From NCBI RefSeq assembly GCF_051466335.1, contig NZ_CP195793.1, positions 1,364,001-1,428,000 of the forward strand: a stretch of DNA of 64,000 nt, read 5' to 3'. Below the pieces are notes generated by a model, which worked only from the letters and a program-made list of their open reading frames with translations, ran no database searches and was not told the DNA's origin. The first letter of the stretch is position 1, and every line of letters begins with the position of its first letter. Below are positions 1 to 9,585 of the stretch, piece by piece. Made by a program: the position numbers and the translations under genes. The stretch is from Planctomicrobium sp051466335 (GTDB lineage: Bacteria; Planctomycetota; Planctomycetia; Planctomycetales; Planctomycetaceae).

Positions 1-285
1 CAATTGAAAGCGCTGAGTGAGCCCATGCGATTGAGAATTGTTGACCTCCTCCGCGATGGACCGCTGTCGGTCAGCGACATTACAGCCAAGCTCCAAACGG
101 AAGTGGCGACAGCGTCGCATCATCTCCAAATTCTGAAGAACGCCAATCTCGTATCGACCCGGAGAGACGGGCGATTCATTTACTACGATCTGCGGGATGG
201 CCTGTTGCAAAAACGCGGAAAGTCGAAACAGCAGTTGAATCTCGGATGCTGTTCCATCGAGATTCCATCGAGCACTTCAACCTGA
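1..285 (+). CDS. ArsR-family transcriptional regulator (5' end outside window)
   Basis: Reading frame is open at the left edge, so the N-terminus is missing. The visible protein begins with the helix LKALSEPMRLRIVDLL, followed by the winged-helix HTH segment (LSVSDI, then VATASHHLQILKNANLV as recognition helix) and the wing RRDGRFIYYDL, all standard for ArsR/SmtB dimeric DNA-binding repressors. The C-terminus carries a GCCSIEIP motif; adjacent cysteines in this place occur in a subgroup of ArsR proteins and could bind a metal or sense thiols, which is inference. The target genes must lie upstream, since the next gene (at 605/617) is 320 bases away and of unrelated type. Confidence 0.85.
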   Translation, partial: QLKALSEPMRLRIVDLLRDGPLSVSDITAKLQTEVATASHHLQILKNANLVSTRRDGRFIYYDLRDGLLQKRGKSKQQLNLGCCSIEIPSSTST

Positions 286-604
286 TCGCAGGAATCTGTC
301 GCGCCGACATCGTCGTGGTCGTTACTGCTTCTTGTTCAGGCCCTGTTGTCAATGTGACGTTGGTTGACTGTGAAGAGTTTCAGTAATTTGGGCCTGCGAT
401 ATCGGCAGAATTTTTCTCGAACGAAATGCCATCGCTGGGATTCTTCGAGTTGTGGGCAACTCAAGATTCAGTTCACTGCCTGGATTGATCGGCTTCTTGC
501 ACATCGCCGGTCTTTTTTAGTAGTCTTTGATCAGGTTCTGTTGATGCGATCGTGATGGAATTCTCTATGTGAGAGAGCTGCGTTTGCATCAGGATTCTCA
601 TTCT
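286..604. other. Intergenic stretch, no gene seen
   Basis: About 320 bases between the ArsR regulator and the ThuA/heme protein. Short open frames here have no family resemblance or ribosome-binding site. No hairpin with a T-run was recognised. Confidence 0.5.
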
Positions 605-3600
605 ATGAGAGGCAGCATGCGAATCTTTTTCCCCGTCAGATGTTCCGCTCTGTTGGTTTCTGTTTTCGTGTGGGGCCTACTCGCCGGTAGCACGTCGCCC
701 GTCTCAGCTCAAACTCAACAGGATGTGCCCCTGAATGTGTTGTTCCTCGGGGACAACGGACACCATCGTCCTGCTGACCGTTTCGCTGATCTCGCACCAG
801 CATTGGAGAAGCGAAATTTTCGCTTGAAATACACGGATGATGTCGCTGTCGCGCTCACTGCGGAGACGCTCGATCAATTCGACGCTCTGATTCTGTATGC
901 GAATATTGACACAATTCAGCCTGCGCAGGAGCAGGCACTGATCGACTTTGTATCGAAGGGCAAAGCGTTTATTCCGCTGCACTGTGCTTCGTTCTGCTTT
1001 CGTAATTCTCCACGGTTCATCGCCCTCGTTGGTGGTCAGTTTCAACGACACGGAGGAGAGGTCTTCAGCGTGGAAAACGCTGCCCCTGATCACCCGATCA
1101 TGAAAGGGTATTCAGGATTCGAGAGTTGGGATGAGACTTACATTCACACGTTACACAACGAAAAAGACCGCACAATTCTTGAGTACCGTGTACAGGGTGA
1201 ACAGGCGGATGGTCAAACCCAAGAGCCATGGACCTGGGTGCGTACTGAGGGAAAAGGACGAGTTTTCTACACCGCTTGGGGGCATGATGAGCGAACCTTC
1301 CAGAATCCGGTGTTTCACAATCTTGTCGAACGGGGAATTCGCTGGGCCTGCGGGCAGGATCTGTCTTCAGTTCCAGATTCGGAGCAGCTAGCACGGTCGC
1401 CTTTTAAGCCACTGCCAATGACCAAGATTTCGACCGATGCTCCGAAGTTCGATTTCATCGACGTCGGCCCCAAAATTCCGAATTACGCTGCCCGCGTGCA
1501 GGGTGAGACAAAGTCGCTGATGCAGCTACCGCTCTCACCGAGTGATTCCATGAAACACTATTCCGTGCCGGAAGGGTTTCATTTGGAGCTTTTCGCGGAT
1601 GAAAGTGATTTCTCTGGGAAACCCATTGCGATGAATTGGGACGAGCGTGGCCGGCTATGGATTTGCGAAACCACCGATTATCCCAACGAGTTGCAGCCTG
1701 TCGGCGAAGGACGTGACCGGATTCGCATTTGCGAAGACACAGATGGAGATGGCCGTGCAGACAAGTTCACCGTCTTCGCTGAGAAGTTGAGCATTCCTAC
1801 TTCAATCATTTTCGCCTATGGCGGAGCCATCGTTCAGGACGGTAGGGAAACAGTCTTTCTGAAAGATACGAACGGCGATGACACGGCGGACCTGCGTGAA
1901 ATTCTCGTTCGCGGTTGGGGAATGGGAGATACTCACGGAGGGGTAAGCAATTTTCAGTACGGACTCGACAACCGAATCTGGGCCATGCAGGGATACAACC
2001 ATTCCACCCCGACTTATGGCGTCGGCAATCAGAAGGCTTCGTTTCGACAGGGGTTCTTTACGATCAAAGTCAATCGTGCCGGAGAGAGTGCTGTTGTTGA
2101 TGATGTCGAGTTCATTCGCTCGTCAAACAATAACACGTGGGGATTTGGCATGAGCGAAGAAGGACTCATCTTCGGCTCAACGGCGAACCATAATCCGAGC
2201 ATGTTTATGCCAGTTCCGAATCGTTACTACGAACGGGTTCGCGGATGGTCGGCGGAACAACTCGGGACAATTGCAGAGACACATCTCTTCAATGCGATCA
2301 CTGAAAATGTCCGGCAAGTCGACCATTTTGGAGGATATACCGCAGCCGCGGGGCATGCACTCTACACAGCGAGGAATTACCCGGAGCAATTCTGGAATCG
2401 AACCGCCTTTGTCTGCGAACCAACGGGACATCTTGTCGGCACATTTGTGTTGAACCGGAACGGTGCGGGTTATCAGAGCTTCAATTCCATGAATCTGGTG
2501 GCCGCCGACGATGAGTGGGCAGCCCCAGTGATGGCGGAAGTTGGGCCGGATGGAAATGTCTGGATACTCGACTGGTACAATTTCATTGTTCAACACAACC
2601 CGACACCTGCTGGCTTTGAAACAGGAAAAGGGAATGCCTATGAGTCGGACCTACGTGACAAAAAGCACGGCCGCATTTACCGATTGATCGCGTCGAACCA
2701 TGTGAAGCAACCATCTGGTCTTTCCATTGCACGTCCTGAAGAACTCGTTGATGCGCTCAAACGAGACAATCTGTTCTGGAGACGACATGCTCAGCGACTT
2801 CTCGTTGAACGAGGGGATATCGATGTTGTGCCCCGTCTTCTTCAACTCATTCAGGATCAATCGACGGATGCCATCGGTTTGAATGTCGGCGCCATCCATG
2901 CCCTGTGGACTCTGTCGGGGCTGGGGGTCGTCAACAGTGATCACGCCGAAATCATGAAAACGGTGGTGGCTGCTCTTGCACATCCATCTGCTGGAGTTCG
3001 CCGAAACGCGTTGTTAGTGCTCCCGCCATCCGAGGCTTCCATCACCGCCATTCTAGAATCACAGTTACTGGGAGATACTGACTCGCAAGTTCAGCTGGCA
3101 GCGATTCTCGCACTTGCTGATATGCCGATGTCCGTTGAAGCTGGAACTCAGTTGGCGCGAGTTCTGGTTGAGTCACCCAATATTTTGAAAGACCGTTGGC
3201 TGGTCGATGCTGCGACGAGTGCTGCCTCAGTTCATACTGTCTCGCTGCTTGTCGAACTCAAACGACTTGCCAGTGAAAACGATGCCGCGATCAACCCTGC
3301 GTTGGGAGGGATCGTTGAACGTGTGGCGGAGCATCTCTCTCGGGGGCGTGCGGATTCCCGAGCCGTTGAAGAGTTGCTGACAATTGTTGATGGGGCATCG
3401 GAATCGTTGATGTCCGCGATTGTCTCTGGATTCGCTCGTGGCTGGCCCAAAGATCACACGATTGAGTTGTCGGCTGACGCCGATGCGAAGCTGGTGGCGA
3501 TCTTCCAAGCTCTGCCCGCGGGAACGAAAGGTCAACTTGTCAAACTGACGGGAAGTTGGGGAAGTCGCTCGCTTGATCAGTTTGTGGATGAGATCATTCA

Positions 3601-5059
3601 AGCAATGCTGGAAACAGCGAACGATTCCTCAGTTGCGGAGTCAGAGCGGCTTGCCGTTACTCGGGACCTCGTCAGCTTTCAGCCACAGTCTGACGATGTC
3701 GTCGCACGAATTATCGAGTTCGGTTCTCCTCGAAATTCCGCAGAACTGGCTGCTCAGATGATTTCCTCTCTGTCGGGCAGTTCTGCTCCTCAACTGGGAA
3801 CTCAGCTCATTGACCGATTGTCCACCTTTGGACCTTCCGCTCGCAGTGCGGCCATTCGAGTTCTCTTGAGCAGGCCATCAACGACGAAGGAATTGCTGGC
3901 GGCGATCGACGCTGGAGTGGTGCAACTCTCTGATCTGTCACTCGATCAAAAACAGGCACTCTCCTCCCATCCCGAGAAAAGCATTCGTGAACAAACTCTG
4001 AAGCTTCTCAAGCAAATGGGCGGTCTTCCAGATCCTGACCGCGAAAAGGTGATTGCTGAACTCCTGCCCGAAGTGGAGAAAAAAGGAAGTGTCGACGCTG
4101 GGAAGGCCATCTTCCTGAAGCAGTGCGCGAAGTGTCACACGCATTCCGGAGAAGGGCAGCGCATCGGTCCTGATTTGACAGGCATGTCTGTTCATCCTCG
4201 CCATGAATTACTGATTCACCTACTCGATCCGAATCGGAGTGTCGAAGGGAACTTCCGGGTCTATACAGTTGCGTTGGAGAGCGGTCAGATCCTTTCAGGA
4301 ATGCTGGCAGGTGAAAGCAAGACTGCGATTGAATTGATCGACACAGAAGGGAAGCGGCACGCCATTGCTCGTGAAGATATCGATGAAATCGTTGGCTCGA
4401 AGAAATCCTTGATGCCCGAGGGGTTCGAAAAGCAGATGACCGTCGTTGAGTTGCGGGATCTGATGGAGTTTTTGACGAACCGTGGGAAGTACATTCCCTT
4501 GGACCTCGCGAAAGTCGCGACAGTTTCAAGCACAAAGGGGATGTTCTACTCCGAGGAGGCAACGGGGGAGCGACTAGTCTTCAACGACTGGTTACCGAAA
4601 ACGGTAGACGGGGTGCCATTCCAACTTGTTGATCCTGTCGGTGATTCACGCCCAAATGTGATCATGCTTCGGAGCCCCAACGGAACGATTCCGCCACGGA
4701 TGCCAACGAGTGTGTCACTCCCGGTCCGTTCGCCAGCGAAGGCGATCCATATTCTGGGGGGCGTCGGCGGATGGTCGTATCCGTTTTCAAGCGAAAAGTC
4801 GGTCTCCATGATTGTCCGACTGCACTATGCGGATGGAAGCACTGAGGATCATGAGTTGAAAAACGCAGTCCATTTCGCAGACTACATTCGAGTGATTGAT
4901 GTTCCGGAATCAAAACTCGCGTTCGAACTTCGAGGGAAGCAAGTAAGGTACCTCGCGATCACTCCCCGTAAACCGGATGTGATTGAAAGTATTGACTTGG
5001 TTAAGGGCCCGGATGCATCTGCCCCTGTGACGATGGCAATCACGGTTGAATCGCCGTAG
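605..5059 (+). CDS. ThuA / PVC-type dehydrogenase / HEAT / cytochrome c multidomain secreted protein
   Basis: A very long exported protein of the type expanded in planctomycetes. Counting from the second in-frame ATG (617), residues 1-32 are a signal peptide ending ...SPVSA. Then come a ThuA (glutamine-amidotransferase-fold, probable sugar-utilisation) domain to about 250, a membrane-bound-dehydrogenase type beta-propeller (about 310-690, with repeated DTNGDD/DTDGDG-like calcium loops), armadillo/HEAT helical repeats (about 700-1140), a heme c domain with CAKCH near residue 1170 followed by the conserved GPDLTGM segment (TIGR02603 type), and a C-terminal beta domain. A GTG at 569 lengthens the frame but would bury the signal peptide; ATG 605 or 617 is preferred. 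Likely acts in the periplasm in sugar oxidation; substrate unknown. A strong terminator follows. Confidence 0.9.
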   Translation: MRGSMRIFFPVRCSALLVSVFVWGLLAGSTSPVSAQTQQDVPLNVLFLGDNGHHRPADRFADLAPALEKRNFRLKYTDDVAVALTAETLDQFDALILYANIDTIQPAQEQALIDFVSKGKAFIPLHCASFCFRNSPRFIALVGGQFQRHGGEVFSVENAAPDHPIMKGYSGFESWDETYIHTLHNEKDRTILEYRVQGEQADGQTQEPWTWVRTEGKGRVFYTAWGHDERTFQNPVFHNLVERGIRWACGQDLSSVPDSEQLARSPFKPLPMTKISTDAPKFDFIDVGPKIPNYAARVQGETKSLMQLPLSPSDSMKHYSVPEGFHLELFADESDFSGKPIAMNWDERGRLWICETTDYPNELQPVGEGRDRIRICEDTDGDGRADKFTVFAEKLSIPTSIIFAYGGAIVQDGRETVFLKDTNGDDTADLREILVRGWGMGDTHGGVSNFQYGLDNRIWAMQGYNHSTPTYGVGNQKASFRQGFFTIKVNRAGESAVVDDVEFIRSSNNNTWGFGMSEEGLIFGSTANHNPSMFMPVPNRYYERVRGWSAEQLGTIAETHLFNAITENVRQVDHFGGYTAAAGHALYTARNYPEQFWNRTAFVCEPTGHLVGTFVLNRNGAGYQSFNSMNLVAADDEWAAPVMAEVGPDGNVWILDWYNFIVQHNPTPAGFETGKGNAYESDLRDKKHGRIYRLIASNHVKQPSGLSIARPEELVDALKRDNLFWRRHAQRLLVERGDIDVVPRLLQLIQDQSTDAIGLNVGAIHALWTLSGLGVVNSDHAEIMKTVVAALAHPSAGVRRNALLVLPPSEASITAILESQLLGDTDSQVQLAAILALADMPMSVEAGTQLARVLVESPNILKDRWLVDAATSAASVHTVSLLVELKRLASENDAAINPALGGIVERVAEHLSRGRADSRAVEELLTIVDGASESLMSAIVSGFARGWPKDHTIELSADADAKLVAIFQALPAGTKGQLVKLTGSWGSRSLDQFVDEIIQAMLETANDSSVAESERLAVTRDLVSFQPQSDDVVARIIEFGSPRNSAELAAQMISSLSGSSAPQLGTQLIDRLSTFGPSARSAAIRVLLSRPSTTKELLAAIDAGVVQLSDLSLDQKQALSSHPEKSIREQTLKLLKQMGGLPDPDREKVIAELLPEVEKKGSVDAGKAIFLKQCAKCHTHSGEGQRIGPDLTGMSVHPRHELLIHLLDPNRSVEGNFRVYTVALESGQILSGMLAGESKTAIELIDTEGKRHAIAREDIDEIVGSKKSLMPEGFEKQMTVVELRDLMEFLTNRGKYIPLDLAKVATVSSTKGMFYSEEATGERLVFNDWLPKTVDGVPFQLVDPVGDSRPNVIMLRSPNGTIPPRMPTSVSLPVRSPAKAIHILGGVGGWSYPFSSEKSVSMIVRLHYADGSTEDHELKNAVHFADYIRVIDVPESKLAFELRGKQVRYLAITPRKPDVIESIDLVKGPDASAPVTMAITVESP

Positions 5060-5093
5060 TCGCGGGACTGGGCTGCAAGAGTTTCTCATCGTG

Positions 5094-5130
5094 AACAACA
5101 CCGCAACCTGATCGTTGCGGTGTTGTTTTT
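5094..5130 (+). terminator. Rho-independent terminator
   Basis: Perfect 14-bp stem (5094-5107 with 5114-5127), 6-nt loop, T-run continuing to 5130. It sits 35 bases after the stop of the ThuA/heme gene and only has a T-tract on the plus strand. Confidence 0.93.
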
Positions 5131-5151
5131 GTTCGGGCGATCCCGTTGGGA

Positions 5152-6285
5152 TTACCAGCGTTCAACGGGGCCATTCGGGACTGGAACGTGCATTTCAGGG
5201 AGAAGTCCAGTTCTATCGCCAGTGGTGGGGCCAGCGAGCCGAATCTTCTCCACAGAGGCGGTGATTTCCTCGAGGGTCTGTGCTTGCTGGAATTCATGCC
5301 GCAGGGCGCGGTGGACCAGCATCCCCTTGAGGTACCAATGTCCCATCTTCCTGAACATGCGGATGGCCCGTTCTTCTCCGACCTGTTCCAGTGCATACTC
5401 AAACTGCCTGAGCATCATCTGCAGGCGGTCTTCAAAGTTACCGGGTGGATTGAACGTTCCTGTGGTTTCCCACTCAACCAGTTGGCGGAAGATCCAGGGA
5501 TTGGCCAACGCTCCGCGGCCGATGGAAATCCCCGCACAACCTGTCTCCTGAAACATTCTGGCGGCGTCCGCGACAGTTCGGATGTCACCATTTCCAATCA
5601 CCGGAATCTTCTGGACAGCTTCAACGACTTTCCTGATCCCTTCGAGACTCACTGAGCCTGAAAAACCTTGTTCTCGCGTCCTGCCGTGAATGGCAACGGC
5701 TGCAATTCCAACCTGTTCGAATTCCCGGGCAAACTGAGGGGCTGTCAGTTGCGTCGAATCCCACCCGAGCCGCATTTTGACCGTGACCGGAATGGAGACC
5801 GCCTCAACGACAGTCTTTACGAGCTGAATGGTGTTCTCTGTGGAACACATCATTGCAGACCCAGCACCATTCTCCGTGATTCGAGCAACCGGGCAACCCA
5901 TGTTGATGTCGACCGAATCTGCTCCGTACTCCTGGAGAAACTGGGCGGCATCCCTCATCTCGAACCGATCCGGCCCGAAGATCTGCACTGAATACGGAGT
6001 GTCGATTTCGCAGGTTTCGATGAGCTGTAACGACTTGGGGCCGCGCTCGATCAGTCCTCGAGCGCTCACCAGATCCGTTGTGCAGAGTCCGACCCCACCG
6101 ACCATCCGGAGCACTCTCCGGAACGGCAGATTGGTAAAACCTGCCAGGGGGGAGAGATGGTATCTCGATGGAAGTGTCAGCTTTCCGTACTTCAGCGGCG
6201 CCGGATTCCCGGATGAACTCGAAGGCGATGGAAGGGGACTCATCGGGACAGCACTCTGCGGAATAAATGTGAGGTACGGCTCCAT
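5152..6285 (-). CDS. dus: tRNA-dihydrouridine synthase (DusB type)
   Basis: FMN-dependent TIM-barrel enzyme that reduces specific uridines in the tRNA D-loop. The family signature is complete: LSPLAGFTNLPFR for FMN binding, NMGCPV with the catalytic cysteine, VKMRLGW, AIHGRTREQGFSG, and VIGNGDI ... GISIGRGALANPW for the phosphate of FMN. At 377 residues it is slightly longer than Escherichia coli DusB because of a proline/serine-rich N-terminal tail; an in-frame ATG at 6243 would shorten that tail by 14 residues. It starts 35 bases after the stop of kbl on the same strand, so the two are probably cotranscribed. Confidence 0.93.
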   Translation of the reverse strand: MEPYLTFIPQSAVPMSPLPSPSSSSGNPAPLKYGKLTLPSRYHLSPLAGFTNLPFRRVLRMVGGVGLCTTDLVSARGLIERGPKSLQLIETCEIDTPYSVQIFGPDRFEMRDAAQFLQEYGADSVDINMGCPVARITENGAGSAMMCSTENTIQLVKTVVEAVSIPVTVKMRLGWDSTQLTAPQFAREFEQVGIAAVAIHGRTREQGFSGSVSLEGIRKVVEAVQKIPVIGNGDIRTVADAARMFQETGCAGISIGRGALANPWIFRQLVEWETTGTFNPPGNFEDRLQMMLRQFEYALEQVGEERAIRMFRKMGHWYLKGMLVHRALRHEFQQAQTLEEITASVEKIRLAGPTTGDRTGLLPEMHVPVPNGPVERW

Positions 6286-6320
6286 CAGGAATCACATGGA
6301 TCTGACGGAGCCGCATCGTA

Positions 6321-7511
6321 TCAACTGTTGATGCCAAGTTCTTTCTTTACAATCGCAAATTGCTCAATTGCGAATTCCAGATCCTCTCGAGTGTGGGCTG
6401 CTGACATTTGCGTTCGAATTCTCGCTTTGCCTTGTGGAACGACCGGGAACGAAAATCCAATCACGTACACACCACGTTTCAGAAGTGCGTTAGCCATGCG
6501 GGTTGCCAATGCAGCGTCGCCCAGCATCACTGGGACGATTGGATGTTCTCCGGGGACGATCGTGAAGCCGACTTTCTGGATGGCGGAACGGAAGTACTCC
6601 GTGTTCTCTCGGAGTTGGTCTCGTAGTTCGCCCCCTGTTGAGATCAGTTCCAGTGCTTTGAGCGACGCAGTCACGATGCAAGGAGCCAGTGAGTTCGAGA
6701 ACAGGTATGGCCGTGATCTCTGACGAAGCCAATCGACAATCGGTTGGCGTCCAGATGTGTAGCCCCCGCTTGCTCCGCCAAGCGCCTTGCCAAGTGTCCC
6801 GGTGTAGATGTCGATCCGGTCCGAGACTCCAAAGTGCTCCGGCGTTCCTGCTCCTGTCGGTCCGGTGAAACCGACTGCGTGGGAGTCGTCGACCATCACC
6901 ATCGCATCGTATTTGTCAGCCAGTTCGCAAATTCCCGGGAGGTTGGCGAGGATGCCGTCCATCGAAAAGACGCCATCTGTTGCGATCAATCGGAAGCGTG
7001 CTCCCTGAGTTTCCTTCAGCTTCGCTTCGAGGTCCGCCATGTCGTTGTTTTTGTAGCGGGCACGCTGCGCTTTACAGAGTCGTATTCCATCGATGATGCT
7101 CGCGTGATTGAGCTCATCCGAGATAATTGCATCCTGCTCCGTCAGGAGCGTCTCGAAGAGTCCTCCGTTCGCGTCGAAGCAAGAGGAGTACAGGATGGTG
7201 TCCTCTGTTCCCAGAAACTTGCTGAGCGTCGTTTCGAGTTGGCGATGAATCTCCTGAGTTCCGCAGATAAAGCGGACTGACGCCATTCCGAAGCCCCATT
7301 CGGAAAGTGACTTCCCAGCAGCATCGATAATCGCTGGGTGGTCAGCCAGGCCAAGGTAGTTGTTCGCACAGAGGTTGAGGACACGCTGCCCACCCTGAAC
7401 GGTGACCCGAGAATTCTGGGGAGACGTGATAATGCGCTCGGCTTTTTCAAGCCCTTGTTCACGCACCTGATTCAATTGCCCGCGGAGATGATCTTCAAAA
7501 CGTACATTCAT
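6321..7511 (-). CDS. kbl: Glycine C-acetyltransferase (2-amino-3-ketobutyrate CoA ligase)
   Basis: PLP enzyme that cleaves 2-amino-3-ketobutyrate with CoA to glycine and acetyl-CoA, the second step of threonine breakdown. The sequence shows the alpha-oxoamine synthase features: NNYLGLADHP, MVDDSHAVGFTGPTG-like PLP-ring pocket, and TGTLGKALGGASGG with the Schiff-base lysine. The frame could extend to 7643, but ATG 7511 (MNVRFEDHL) has a GGAAG ribosome site and gives 396 residues, the normal family length. The partner threonine dehydrogenase (tdh) is not in the window. Followed by dus in a likely operon. Confidence 0.93.
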   Translation of the reverse strand: MNVRFEDHLRGQLNQVREQGLEKAERIITSPQNSRVTVQGGQRVLNLCANNYLGLADHPAIIDAAGKSLSEWGFGMASVRFICGTQEIHRQLETTLSKFLGTEDTILYSSCFDANGGLFETLLTEQDAIISDELNHASIIDGIRLCKAQRARYKNNDMADLEAKLKETQGARFRLIATDGVFSMDGILANLPGICELADKYDAMVMVDDSHAVGFTGPTGAGTPEHFGVSDRIDIYTGTLGKALGGASGGYTSGRQPIVDWLRQRSRPYLFSNSLAPCIVTASLKALELISTGGELRDQLRENTEYFRSAIQKVGFTIVPGEHPIVPVMLGDAALATRMANALLKRGVYVIGFSFPVVPQGKARIRTQMSAAHTREDLEFAIEQFAIVKKELGINS

Positions 7512-7878
7512 GGGGGCTTCCAATGGCCTCAAAATCAGGAAGTCAGGGCAACCAGATTCGAGGGCATAATTTGCATGTTGACTGATGCGAACGCTCTGTG
7601 ATTTTACTGGATAAATCGCTGTATCACTACCGATGTTTCGCAATTGCGACGGTTGCTTAATGGCAGCCTTCCGGGAATAACCCCTACAGTGTGAATGTGA
7701 TGTTTCCGTTTCTCACCGGGGAGGAGTCATCTTATTCGACTTTGCTCTTGGCGTGAGTCTAGCTTGATGGGGCAGTCTATTTCACGGAAGGTCGAGCACT
7801 TACCGCTGATTCGGATTGAAATTCACAGTAAGAATCAGCGCGAGAAGACTGCGATCAGCCAGTCTGGATCCAGATATT
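7512..7878. other. Divergent promoter region, no gene seen
   Basis: About 370 bases between the divergently transcribed kbl-dus unit and the membrane protein at 7879; must contain promoters for both, but no convincing -35/-10 pair or operator could be picked out by eye. Confidence 0.5.
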
Positions 7879-9501
7879 ATGAGTACAATTGTGGATGATG
7901 CGACATCACCTCCGGAAGACGCCGCTCCGCAGAAAACACAATATTTGACGGAAGATGGTCAGCCCAACGTCGCACTCCTCCAGGATCGCACACCGGAAGT
8001 GTTGAAGTCATCACCCAGAGTTGTCTGGCTCACATTGGTGCTGGCCGGGCTCTATGTGTACTCGAACCTGCTTCCAATCTGGCACACCGACATCTGGGGG
8101 CATCTCAGCTATGGTCGTTGGATTGTCGAAAATCGAGCGGTTCCTCAGCTTGAACCGTTGATGCCGTTGTCGAAGGGGATTCCGTTTTTGGATCTTCCGT
8201 GGTTGAGCCAGATTATCGGCTACGGAGTGGTTCAGCGGTTCGGAGTGACTGGTTTGCAGTTTCTGAACGGTTTGGGAACGACACTCGCTGTCGGTCTACT
8301 CGCTATCTGCGTATATAATCGCACAGGGCGGCTGGGGGCCGCATTACTGACTCTGCTTGTCTTCTACTGGGGTGCCTATCAGCAGTTTCTGGTTTTCCGC
8401 CCGCAATTAGCGGGGCTGGTCTGTTTTGCTGTCGTCTTCATGATGGCTGCTTCGAATCAATGGAGACGCTGGTATCTGGTTGCATTGCCTATTGTCTTCA
8501 CTGCGTGGGCGAACTTGCACGGATCTTTCATCGTGGGATTTCTCCTGATGGGGGCGTTTGTGGTCGGTCGAGCGACTGATCTCTATCGCCACTCGCGTAG
8601 CTGGAAGATCGTCATTTCGGATCGCACATTGCGAGGAATGGTTCTGGCGACACAACTTTCACTGGCTGCTGTTCTGCTGAATCCATATGGATTGGCGATC
8701 TACGGGGAGATCTTCGCGGTCTCCCGTCATCCCAATCTGGAAACATTGATCGAGTGGGACCCGCTGACCTTGCGGATGAAACAGGGGCAAGCCGCGTTAG
8801 TGATTGCCCTGACTTTGGTGGCCCTCTATCGTGTCAGCCCGCGACGCGTCACTGCCCGCGAAGTACTGCTACTCTGCGGATTCGGAATTGGAATGCTCTG
8901 GCATTCTCGCATGATTCTCTGGTGGAGTCCCGTTGCCGCGTACTATATCGGTCTTCATGCCGCTGCAACGTTCCAAAAGTGGTGGGGAACCAGTGACAAA
9001 CCGGTGAAGACCGGCGGAGTGTGGACCGTCGCGTCACTCGGAATCATCTGGATTGCCTTTGCTTATACACCCTTTGGAATTGAAGTGATTCATGGCCGGC
9101 CTAAAGACGCCAAAGCTGTTGAAAAACGGTTGCACGCAGCCGTGTCTCGTTCGACTCCAATCGAGATCGCGGACTATCTCAATCGAAATCCGCCCGTGGG
9201 CATGGTGTTTAACACCTACGAGTGGGGCGATTACTTATTGTGGGCGGGCCCGAAGGGGATGCAGATTTTTGCCAATTCACACGCCCATCTTATTCCGGAA
9301 GAGATCTGGAGCGACTACCACGCAATCTCCAGGCTGGGGGTCAACTGGGAAGACCGATTGAATCGCTATTCCGTGAACACTGTGGTCGTCGACCAGAGAT
9401 CGCGTGGCGATTTGATTAAGGCATTGGAAAAGCTGACGACATGGAAGAAGAGCTATTCGGATGCCAAGGGAGCAGTCTTCAAGCGAGTGAAGCCGCTTTA
9501 G
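7879..9501 (+). CDS. Polytopic membrane protein, GT-C-like, function unknown
   Basis: 540-residue protein with about ten to eleven hydrophobic helices. A short hydrophilic N-terminus is followed by a first helix (TLVLAGLYVYSNL) and a luminal/periplasmic loop reading HTDIWGHLSYGRW. An acidic residue soon after the first transmembrane helix together with the D-x-W / GRWI pattern resembles GT-C fold glycosyltransferases (lipid-linked sugar users), but no family signature is complete, so the substrate is unknown. The C-terminal 120 residues form a soluble domain. ATG 7879 was chosen over the TTG at 7816 because the extension is arginine-rich and unsupported. Lies 84 bases before the next gene, same strand. 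Confidence 0.7.
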   Translation: MSTIVDDATSPPEDAAPQKTQYLTEDGQPNVALLQDRTPEVLKSSPRVVWLTLVLAGLYVYSNLLPIWHTDIWGHLSYGRWIVENRAVPQLEPLMPLSKGIPFLDLPWLSQIIGYGVVQRFGVTGLQFLNGLGTTLAVGLLAICVYNRTGRLGAALLTLLVFYWGAYQQFLVFRPQLAGLVCFAVVFMMAASNQWRRWYLVALPIVFTAWANLHGSFIVGFLLMGAFVVGRATDLYRHSRSWKIVISDRTLRGMVLATQLSLAAVLLNPYGLAIYGEIFAVSRHPNLETLIEWDPLTLRMKQGQAALVIALTLVALYRVSPRRVTAREVLLLCGFGIGMLWHSRMILWWSPVAAYYIGLHAAATFQKWWGTSDKPVKTGGVWTVASLGIIWIAFAYTPFGIEVIHGRPKDAKAVEKRLHAAVSRSTPIEIADYLNRNPPVGMVFNTYEWGDYLLWAGPKGMQIFANSHAHLIPEEIWSDYHAISRLGVNWEDRLNRYSVNTVVVDQRSRGDLIKALEKLTTWKKSYSDAKGAVFKRVKPL

Positions 9502-9585
9502 CGATTCGTTCCACTCCAGCGAGCAGTTCCTGTTTCCTCGATCTCAATCACGATGTGATTCGACTCTGAAAATACAGAAGATCCC

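Noticed and set aside
5828..6331. Open frames of 160-180 codons on both strands over the dus gene
   Set aside because: Shadow frames of dus, which carries the full family signature.
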